The position numbers were made by a program, and so were the translations under genes. A stretch of DNA of 64,000 nucleotides from NCBI GenBank assembly GCA_030704615.1, contig CM060733.1:47802001-47866000 (forward strand). Reading direction: 5' to 3'. Every line of letters begins with the position of its first letter. The stretch's first letter is position 1. Under the pieces are notes generated by a model. It searched no databases. It saw only the letters and a list, made by a program, of their open reading frames with translations, and was not told the DNA's origin. The stretch is from Takakia lepidozioides. Taxonomy: Eukaryota > Streptophyta > Takakiopsida > Takakiales > Takakiaceae. Of this stretch, positions 44,834-52,140 are shown piece after piece.

Positions 44834-47800
44834 CTATCCCAAGCAGTGTGGACACAACCAATCTCCGTCAGGAACCTTCTCAAGAGGTGGTGTCAAGCAT
44901 CCCATATGCCAACCCCTTGAGCATCGATCACACACCAGCATGGTGGCTGCCCCTTTGGCAGACCCACAGAGCATGCACCTCAAACCTGCAGGTACCACTG
45001 CCAAGTTTGGGTCAACTCTGCCATCGACATTGGGAAGGTGACATGGCGCACAATTACGCACATGGTCCTTCCAAGTCATGCCATCCCGACCCTCCAAGAT
45101 CAGGACCCCTGAGGGCAACACCTCTCGAACCCTCAGAATAACACGCCCTGCAGTAACATCCAGAGTCGTAGGAGCAGTCTGCTGCAAATAAACATAGTCA
45201 CCAGGGCTAAACCTCCGAACCCCAGGACGATATCCTCCACCACGTATAGTGGCATACCTCAACGTATCACGGTGCTGTGCAATGGCAAGGTTCTCAAAAG
45301 CCATGGGCATGACTTTCTTGAACAACTCTGCACGCTGATCACATGCACGTACCCACACGTCCGGATCGTCAAGGTTAAGGACTTGAGCAGTGTCCCTACG
45401 AATGGCTGCAGGCAAATCCGGCTCTCGGCCAAAGAGAAGGAAATATGGTGAGAAGGAGGCAAGTGATGCTTGTTTGCTGAACCTGTAGCCCATGGCTAAC
45501 CAAGGAACCTGAAGATCCCAATCTCCTAGGTGTCCCTTCTGCAAGCCATACTTGCGCAAACCCCTCTTCACCGTCTGAACAACTCTCTCTGCTAAGCCAT
45601 CGGCCTCAGGATGATCCCGAGAAGTGGTGCGGTGGTCTATCAAGGCTTTATCACACAAAGCCTGAAACTCCCCCAAGAACTCTCTCCCTTGGTCCGTGAG
45701 TACCTCAGCTGGAGCACCAAATCGGCTAAGCACACGATCCAAGAATGCATACGCAGCCCCCTCACTAGCCTTGTCAGGCAATGGAACCAACTCAATCCAC
45801 TTGGAGAAGTGCTCCACCATCACCAACACATATCTGTGGTGGCGCATAGTCAGTGGCAACGGTCCTGCGAAGTCAAGACTCCACCTGTAGCCCAATCCCA
45901 TGATAGGTAAAGGATGCAACTGTGGTGTAGGGGCGTTGAATGAAGCACGCACCCTGTCACACACCATGCACCTAGCCACAAACTGTTGCACCTCTGTATG
46001 CATACCACGCCACCAATACTGCCCCTGCAGTAAACTGTGAGTGCGTCGCACTCCAAAATGCCCCAACTCCTCATGGGCATGCCGCACTAACCGTGCACGC
46101 TGTGTGGGGTGAGGCACAATCCTCACCCGACCATCCTCCCACACTCGAAGTAGGTGTATCCCCTCCCACTTGAACCTCTTGGCTCGTTGCAGGATCCGAT
46201 CCCTCTCCCTGGCAGTCACAATGGCTGCCGTGTCTCCCGTGCGGAGGTAGTCCAACACAGCCGAATCCTCATGTATATCTCTGGCACCACCTAGCTCATC
46301 ACTAGCCTCAGGGTCCTCAGACACTCCGTCTACAGTCATCCCTGTTGTAGGTCCAATCTGACCTCCCGATGCCAAGATACACAAAAATGCAGATGCGTGC
46401 CATCCCGGCACCATCTCCTCGTCCGTCTCACCATGCCACCGAGCTCCAGTGTCATCCTGCTGGCTCATGCATGGATTGCGACTCAATCCATCCGCATCCC
46501 GATTGACCAAACCCGGTCGATGCACAACCTGAAAGTCATACTCCTGGAGTATAAGTGCCCACCGTGCAAGCTTCCCTGTAAGCTTGTCTGACTCCATCAA
46601 CCACTTGAGTGGCTGGTGATCCGTGACAAGGGTGAAAAGATTGCCGTATAGATAGCACCTGAAGTGTGCCACGGCCCACACTGCAGCTAAGCACTCTCCC
46701 TCATATGAGCTGTACTTAGCCTCTGCAGCGTTGTTCGAGCGGCTAGCGTAAGCCACTACGAACTCTCTTCCCTCATCATCCACCTGTGTGAGCACCGCTC
46801 CAAGCCCCAGCATGCTCCAATCCGTATGCAGCTGAAAGGGACGCCCCCTGATAGGTCGTCTCAAGATAGGCGCCGAGGTCAACCTCGCCTTGAGCTCTTG
46901 AAAAGCTCGTTCCTGCTCATCTTCCCACTGCCACTCCTGGTCCACCTTGGTCAGCTTGGTTAGAGCCTTTGCAATGGTACTAAATCCCTTGACAAACCGT
47001 CTATAATAGTTTGCCAACCCCATGAAAGCTCGAACTCGGCTCACATCCGTGGGGCGTGGAATTTGTGCAATGGCCTCTACCTTAGTCTGCTGTACCCCCA
47101 ATCCTCCAGGATATATCATGTGACCCAGATACTCAATCTGGTTGTGGAAAAACTTGCACTTCCCCGGATGCAACTTCAATCCGTGCGCTCTCAAGCGCTC
47201 CAATACCACCTGAAGGTGTCTCTCATGCTCCTCCATCGTAACACTAAAGATGATGATGTCATCTATGTAGCACCGAGCAAAGTCCACCCCTGCTAGAATC
47301 CTATCCATGACTCTCTGAAACTCTGCAGGAGCATTCTTAAGCCCAAATGGTAAGAACCGCCACTGATATAGGCAATCCTTGCCGTGCTCATTGATCCCCC
47401 AGAATGCCGTCTTCTGCTTGTCCGCCTCCTTGATTGGCAACTGGTGATATCCGGATCGTAAATCCAAAGTGCTAAAGGCCTTAGCATGCCCGATGGCATC
47501 AAAGATCTCCTCTGGTGTTGGCATGGCATACTTATCGGACTTGGTCTGACGATTTACAGGCCGGTAATCACCGCACATACGTCTCTCCGTCCAATTGCCA
47601 TAGACATCCTTCTTGGCTGGCATCACTGTGGCTGAAGCATACTCTCCACCAGAGAGCTCCACCAAACCTGCCTCCCAGAGATCTTGAGTCCTCATCTGAA
47701 TCAAAGACCTCTCCATGTCACTGTATCTATAGGGTCTCCGAAAGATTGGCGTGTCAGTGGCCAACTCAATACGGATCTCTTGACCCTTCAGTGCTCCCAA

Positions 47801-47968
47801 GTCCTTCAAACTGAAGGCAAAGCAATTCCTGTAAGCCCTCAGGAACCGCCGTATACGTCGTCTCTCTCCTCCGGTGACAATGGGTCCAATGTCAGGCTCC
47901 CAATTGTCCTCCGTAACTACAACCTTAAGTCCAGTGGGCTTAGAGGTAGAGGACGCGTCCCGTGGTTG
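44834..47968 (-). CDS. RT-RNase H-integrase-PHD part of pol
   Basis: Open from the codon after the UAG at 47969-47971 down to 44834. There is no ATG near the start: the frame reads QPRDASSTSK and then NCFAFSLKDLGALKGQ without a stop, so it is made as an extension of the upstream protein. Numbering from the TTG at 47809: RT with LDLRSGYHQ (115) and catalytic YIDD (181-184); RNase H with HTDWSMLG (318) and VTDHQPLKWL; integrase H2C2 finger (H569, H574, C604, C607) and catalytic D636, D696, E731; then a C-terminal PHD finger with C935, C938, C950, C953, H958, C961, C976 and C979 (C4HC3 spacing) and the typical WHMGCLTPPLEKVPDGDWLC ending. Most chromovirus integrases end in a chromodomain instead. 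All catalytic residues are present, so the enzyme is probably functional. Confidence 0.95.
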   Translation of the reverse strand, partial: QPRDASSTSKPTGLKVVVTEDNWEPDIGPIVTGGERRRIRRFLRAYRNCFAFSLKDLGALKGQEIRIELATDTPIFRRPYRYSDMERSLIQMRTQDLWEAGLVELSGGEYASATVMPAKKDVYGNWTERRMCGDYRPVNRQTKSDKYAMPTPEEIFDAIGHAKAFSTLDLRSGYHQLPIKEADKQKTAFWGINEHGKDCLYQWRFLPFGLKNAPAEFQRVMDRILAGVDFARCYIDDIIIFSVTMEEHERHLQVVLERLRAHGLKLHPGKCKFFHNQIEYLGHMIYPGGLGVQQTKVEAIAQIPRPTDVSRVRAFMGLANYYRRFVKGFSTIAKALTKLTKVDQEWQWEDEQERAFQELKARLTSAPILRRPIRGRPFQLHTDWSMLGLGAVLTQVDDEGREFVVAYASRSNNAAEAKYSSYEGECLAAVWAVAHFRCYLYGNLFTLVTDHQPLKWLMESDKLTGKLARWALILQEYDFQVVHRPGLVNRDADGLSRNPCMSQQDDTGARWHGETDEEMVPGWHASAFLCILASGGQIGPTTGMTVDGVSEDPEASDELGGARDIHEDSAVLDYLRTGDTAAIVTARERDRILQRAKRFKWEGIHLLRVWEDGRVRIVPHPTQRARLVRHAHEELGHFGVRRTHSLLQGQYWWRGMHTEVQQFVARCMVCDRVRASFNAPTPQLHPLPIMGLGYRWSLDFAGPLPLTMRHHRYVLVMVEHFSKWIELVPLPDKASEGAAYAFLDRVLSRFGAPAEVLTDQGREFLGEFQALCDKALIDHRTTSRDHPEADGLAERVVQTVKRGLRKYGLQKGHLGDWDLQVPWLAMGYRFSKQASLASFSPYFLLFGREPDLPAAIRRDTAQVLNLDDPDVWVRACDQRAELFKKVMPMAFENLAIAQHRDTLRYATIRGGGYRPGVRRFSPGDYVYLQQTAPTTLDVTAGRVILRVREVLPSGVLILEGRDGMTWKDHVRNCAPCHLPNVDGRVDPNLAVVPAGLRCMLCGSAKGAATMLVCDRCSRGWHMGCLTPPLEKVPDGDWLCPHCLG

Positions 47969-47971
47969 CTA
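47963..47971 (-). promoter_or_regulatory. Leaky UAG stop context (UAG CAA CCA)
   Basis: The stop of the protease-DNMT ORF is TAG followed by CAA CCA, which fits the CAR-YYA rule for tobamovirus-type stop readthrough. The frame after the stop is open for the whole RT-IN-PHD region, and RT-proximal homology starts before any ATG. Confidence 0.7.
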
Positions 47972-50725
47972 TGCTGCAACCTCTTGAGCAGTACTCCCTA
48001 CCTGCTCAGTCAATGACAAGGCATCATCCTGCCCCATCATCTCATCCTTGAGGACCTCCTCAACTCGAGAAGAATCCCCAACCTCATCCATCACAGCCGC
48101 CTTGGCTGCCAACTCCCTCTGAACCTCGAGCACCTCCCACGTGTGCCATGGATGCATGCACCCCGTGGTCCTCATATGCTCGCCCCCACTCACTGCCTGT
48201 ACCGTCTCGGTAGGCAGAGAGACCATTGAGGGAAGTGTATTCCGCACTCTGCGTTGCTCAGCTAGAGCCAAGCTGATAATCCAGGTCAAGCAATTGAGAT
48301 CCATTGCTTGCCCCAACACTTGACGACGTGATGCCTCAGAAAGAGACGACACCGCCGTGGTACCAGTGGTAAAACCCATTGCCCGCTCACGCTCGTCAGC
48401 ATTAGGCTCCACTAACTGCTGCAACTGAGCATCCCACAGGAGGCCAGGTCCACTATCCCGGAAAGCATGCGATCCTGGGAAGCTGAGCAGTGTAGGTAAT
48501 GCTGCTCGTGGTTGACCCACCTTGTTGACCACTGCCAAAGGCGAACGGTCATCGTGTCTCACACGTTGAGACTGCCTCCCTGTGTCCAGAATGTTATCCA
48601 CTGTGAGATGTGCTGGCCGCTGCACCCCATCAAATGCACGCTTGAGCAGTGCGGGTGGCATCATGTTAGTCCACCATAGCCGTGGACGATGAGCCCGTGA
48701 CCCCACTGTAGCTGCATCTAGCAACACTGCTGACCCAAGCCACGACCGGACTTGATGCACACTGGCCATCACCCTGGCCCGAGAATCGCCCATCAGTGGC
48801 ACATTCTCCAAGATGTATGCTGGAGATACAGCTTGATGAAGCTGCAAGTGGCGCAAAACCCGCACCATCTCCCAAAACAGACCCGACCTCGAGTCTCGCA
48901 ATCCATTGCCATGCCCGGCTGATGAATGCCCTTGGCAGGGCCAACCTGCCACTACCAGATCAATGGAGCCAACCCGCTCCAAATCCTGCGCCCCCAGCAA
49001 CGAAATGTCTGCTGGCAAGGCCTGCTGATATCCACGAATTGCAGACACCGACAACAACTCAGGGTACCGCTGCACCAACTGAGCAACATGGCGAAGTGAA
49101 ACGCGTCGTGCAGTCTCATCCCTCTCCACATACAGGTAACGCCGAACTCGTACACCTGCCTGTAACACAGCAGCCAATCCGGTGCTGATCCCGCCAAACA
49201 AGTCCAGAAGACAAATGCCTTCATCCGGAGACTGCCACACAATAGGTGTGGTGTCCAATGGAGACAATTGAGGTGGTCCTGGTGCAATCCCCACACTCTC
49301 CTCCTCTCCTGACGGTACAAAAGCCTCCACCCAGGCTTGTTGCACCCGTCGATCAGCATCCCGCTGCAAATCCTTGCTCGTGCCCCACAATGGAGTCTGA
49401 GCAACCATGGTAGGCAACTCCGCCATACCATACATGTCATCCTGCTCTCCCGGAGGTGGTACATCCTCTGAATGAGCATTGCCCTCAAGCAACTCTCTAG
49501 GCCAACTCACTGCCGCTGTGAATGCTGCTAGTGTCGGCATCTTGCCTCGCTGGGCAACCGCAACTCCTCCTATGAACGTCACAGGGAGCTGCACACGCCG
49601 GCCCTCCCCTGACTGCCATGCAGGCCTATAGGAAGCTGACTCCTCCCAAAAATCCAGGGTGAAGCCCATGGGGTACAACACTGCCCCACCAACCAGGACA
49701 TCGTATGAGACTGCGTCTGTCACAATGGCCTTGGCTCGCATCACTGAGCCATCTGTAGGGTGATCCGGCCGTAGTCTGATAGCCAACTCACGCCGTGTCA
49801 TGCCCCGAGCCTGCTCCGATCCTCCCAGAGACGTCTGTATCTGGAAAGGACAAGGCTCCATATCCGCCTCCGTGAGGCCCAAGCCTGCAATAGCAGCTCT
49901 GCCCAGCATCAATGGCTGAGCTCCCGAGTCCAACAAGACTCGCAGTGGCCGGTACCTCTTGCCTGCCGGTCCACTCAAACAGAAAATGCCATCCTGGTTG
50001 TCTAACATGACAACTCCAGGTGTCACCATGGCGCGCTCAATGGCTGGCCTAGCTGGCAGCTCCATCAACCTGGCAGCTGCAGCTTGCCATGGCGCCGCCG
50101 TGGCAGTCTTGACCCTCAAATCCGAGGATCCCTCCGGCACTACACCTCCCACTATCTCCGCAGAAGATGAAGTAACCTCCCCACTCTCACAGAGTGTAGC
50201 TGCCAGCCTGAACACCTCAGCTGGTCTTACCCCCGGCGTCGCAATCATGGTAGCCGAGAACAATGGAGCCTGGCACACAGATGTGGCCGCTCCTAGCAGC
50301 ACACTAGCTGCCGTAGCCTTGGCAACACTAGGTAGTGGTGCTACCCGTGTAGCTCTCCCCAATGGCATAGTGACCTCCGCCTCGGTAACAGTCGGGCGAG
50401 AACTAGGTGCCATGGATGGCGTCGACACTGTCTCCGCCAATGTGAATGACTGAGGAAGCCTAGCCTGACGGCTTGCCTCCCCACGCTGTGGATCCAACTC
50501 CACCTCTGCACCTCGTGGCTCAGGAACTCGTGCTGCTCCTCGAGTCACGGCTGCAGCAGACTCCACCTGCACTAGTGGTAGTGCTGCTCCACACATGAAT
50601 CCCATGCCTCCCATATCTCCTCCCTCAGGAGCAGGAGGTGGACCATCCGGCCTTAGAGCCGGTACCACCTGAGCTGTAGCCATGGCAGCGAGCCTCTGCT
50701 CTAGCTGCTGAAGCCGGTTGGCCAT
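47969..50725 (-). CDS. Retropepsin fused to C5-cytosine DNA methyltransferase
   Basis: 918 residues. After a low-complexity N-terminus, residues 235-375 form a retropepsin with active site VLLDSGA (D266). Residues about 500-825 form a complete C5-cytosine methyltransferase: motif I LLDLFGGISTGLAAV (508 on, SAM binding), motif II YVERDE (532), motif IV AGWPCQGHSSAG with catalytic Cys597, motif VI ILENVP (E640), motif VIII AHRPRLWWTN (678), and motif IX-X text ERERAMGFTTGT (778) to RRQVLGQAMDLNCLTWI. RSGLFWEMVRVL after the PCQ loop and AHRPRLWW resemble DNMT3/DRM enzymes more than MET1 or CMT. It would methylate cytosine in DNA, perhaps the element's own copies. The ATG at 50725 (purine at -3, G at +4) overlaps the gag stop by 25 bases in another frame. 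All catalytic motifs are intact. Confidence 0.96.
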   Translation of the reverse strand: MANRLQQLEQRLAAMATAQVVPALRPDGPPPAPEGGDMGGMGFMCGAALPLVQVESAAAVTRGAARVPEPRGAEVELDPQRGEASRQARLPQSFTLAETVSTPSMAPSSRPTVTEAEVTMPLGRATRVAPLPSVAKATAASVLLGAATSVCQAPLFSATMIATPGVRPAEVFRLAATLCESGEVTSSSAEIVGGVVPEGSSDLRVKTATAAPWQAAAARLMELPARPAIERAMVTPGVVMLDNQDGIFCLSGPAGKRYRPLRVLLDSGAQPLMLGRAAIAGLGLTEADMEPCPFQIQTSLGGSEQARGMTRRELAIRLRPDHPTDGSVMRAKAIVTDAVSYDVLVGGAVLYPMGFTLDFWEESASYRPAWQSGEGRRVQLPVTFIGGVAVAQRGKMPTLAAFTAAVSWPRELLEGNAHSEDVPPPGEQDDMYGMAELPTMVAQTPLWGTSKDLQRDADRRVQQAWVEAFVPSGEEESVGIAPGPPQLSPLDTTPIVWQSPDEGICLLDLFGGISTGLAAVLQAGVRVRRYLYVERDETARRVSLRHVAQLVQRYPELLSVSAIRGYQQALPADISLLGAQDLERVGSIDLVVAGWPCQGHSSAGHGNGLRDSRSGLFWEMVRVLRHLQLHQAVSPAYILENVPLMGDSRARVMASVHQVRSWLGSAVLLDAATVGSRAHRPRLWWTNMMPPALLKRAFDGVQRPAHLTVDNILDTGRQSQRVRHDDRSPLAVVNKVGQPRAALPTLLSFPGSHAFRDSGPGLLWDAQLQQLVEPNADERERAMGFTTGTTAVSSLSEASRRQVLGQAMDLNCLTWIISLALAEQRRVRNTLPSMVSLPTETVQAVSGGEHMRTTGCMHPWHTWEVLEVQRELAAKAAVMDEVGDSSRVEEVLKDEMMGQDDALSLTEQVGSTAQEVAA

Positions 50726-52140
50726 GCCTTGGTCAACACCCTGACCTCCGCGTCCTTGGCCACGTTGAGCTTGCCCTTGGCCTGCACCTCGTGGCTGGCC
50801 ACCTCGTCCCTCTGGGCTGCTCCACCTCGCCCCCGGCCACCATTGTTCCCTTGGAACTGGCCTGGGCGCAACTCAGGATGCAAACCATAACACTGAGCCT
50901 CTCCATGCCCGTGTTTGCCACAATGCCCACACTGTAACTGTGCAGGCTGTGCATGTGCCGGCCCTTTGCCTCCCTCTGGACAATCCTTCTTGACATGGGG
51001 TCCTCCACATGTCCAGCACACCACATCCGCCCGTTGTTGGCCAGCAAATGAAGGGAGAGACCCCTGCATCTGAGGTCCTCTCTGCCCTTCCCTGAGCTTC
51101 ACCTGAGCCCCCTTGTTGCCTTGAGCACGTTGAGGTAGTGGTTGGCTAGGAGCACCACTACCCCGTGGTGTCTCCTTAGCAAATCCCACCATGACCACTC
51201 GTTCCTCCACCATGTTGAGCTCTATCCGCTCTGCCAGCAAAAACACATTTGCTAAGGTGGGTTGGGCCGCTTGTAGGAGAGTTGCATCCCGCACCCTTCT
51301 CCTCAGCTCCTTGTCCAATATCCCATACCAGAATTGGACTGCCTGAGCTTCCGTAACCCCTTGGGTTACATTTATCAAGCGCCTCATGCGAGTGAAAGCC
51401 TCCCTCAAGCTCTCGGTCGGCTTCCGTTGGAACTCTTGCAAGCTCCGCAACTTCTCTGTCCTCACCCCTTGGTAGTTCCCTCTCAACTCTTCGAAGAACT
51501 CCACAACAGGGTTGAAGGCAGGCACGGGTGCTAGTGCTGGTGCGGTAGTGGCTTGGGTGGACGTCGTAGCTACTATACCACCAGTCCCACTGCTGCTTGC
51601 TGAAGCTGCCGGTGCAGCGGCAGGTGTAGCCACTGCCCTCGTGGCTCTAGTGCCCCTAGTGATGGAGACATAGTCGGGTGACCAGTACATCCTCCACTCC
51701 TCGATCTCAACCTCATGCCCCCGCCTGAACTCATGGTAATCATCCATAGGCGGCCCCTCAAGGTGCTGAAACAGCCCTTTCCATGCCATGAACGGCGTAA
51801 ATAGTTGTGGATTGCGCATTTGCTGCAAATCACACCAACTATCAAACTCTTGGATAAAATCATCCAACTCAATGGTGCCCACCGCCCCAGAGTACCTTCG
51901 TGGCCCCTTGGTAGCTCCATACATCTCCTCCATTGTGTCCCACAACAATGGCAAAGAAACAACTTGCACCGCCGGTATGAGTCCTCCCGATTCACAATCC
52001 GAATCAGAACCTTCCGTAGAAGACACAGGAGGTGAAGGTGGCCTAAACCGCACACCTCGTCTCGTGTACCCACTAGTATCGCTAGTGCTCGAACCGGCAC
52101 TGTCCCCAGCAACTAGTGGCACCTCCGTGTTGACACTCAA
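50701..52140 (-). CDS. gag of the DNMT element
   Basis: 479-residue open frame. The capsid-type domain runs from about residue 80 (GTIELDDFIQEFDSWCDL, MAWKGLFQHLEG) to 290 (EELRGNYQGVRTEKLRSLQE, ESLREAFTRMRRLI). A basic linker is followed by two zinc knuckles, CWTCGGPHVKKDC (CX2CX3HX4C, one residue short) and CGHCGKHGHGEAQC (canonical). An RGRGG patch follows. The 5' end is not settled: the frame opens after a TAG just upstream and the codon at 52140 is TTG; the first in-frame ATG is residue 70 (51933), yet the preceding 69 residues look coding. A non-AUG start, a spliced start or a lost ATG are all possible. The stop at 50701-50703 overlaps the next ORF by 25 bases. Confidence 0.9.
   Translation of the reverse strand: MSVNTEVPLVAGDSAGSSTSDTSGYTRRGVRFRPPSPPVSSTEGSDSDCESGGLIPAVQVVSLPLLWDTMEEMYGATKGPRRYSGAVGTIELDDFIQEFDSWCDLQQMRNPQLFTPFMAWKGLFQHLEGPPMDDYHEFRRGHEVEIEEWRMYWSPDYVSITRGTRATRAVATPAAAPAASASSSGTGGIVATTSTQATTAPALAPVPAFNPVVEFFEELRGNYQGVRTEKLRSLQEFQRKPTESLREAFTRMRRLINVTQGVTEAQAVQFWYGILDKELRRRVRDATLLQAAQPTLANVFLLAERIELNMVEERVVMVGFAKETPRGSGAPSQPLPQRAQGNKGAQVKLREGQRGPQMQGSLPSFAGQQRADVVCWTCGGPHVKKDCPEGGKGPAHAQPAQLQCGHCGKHGHGEAQCYGLHPELRPGQFQGNNGGRGRGGAAQRDEVASHEVQAKGKLNVAKDAEVRVLTKAWPTGFSS

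Noticed and set aside
48251-49228. DNMT as a host methyltransferase gene or bacterial contamination
   Set aside because: It is in frame with a retropepsin, between gag and RT, inside target-site duplications within a plant-type retroelement, so it belongs to the element.
50703-50790. Canonical slippery heptamer for gag-protease frameshifting
   Set aside because: No X-XXY-YYZ site seen in the open overlap; reinitiation at the well-placed ATG is at least as likely.
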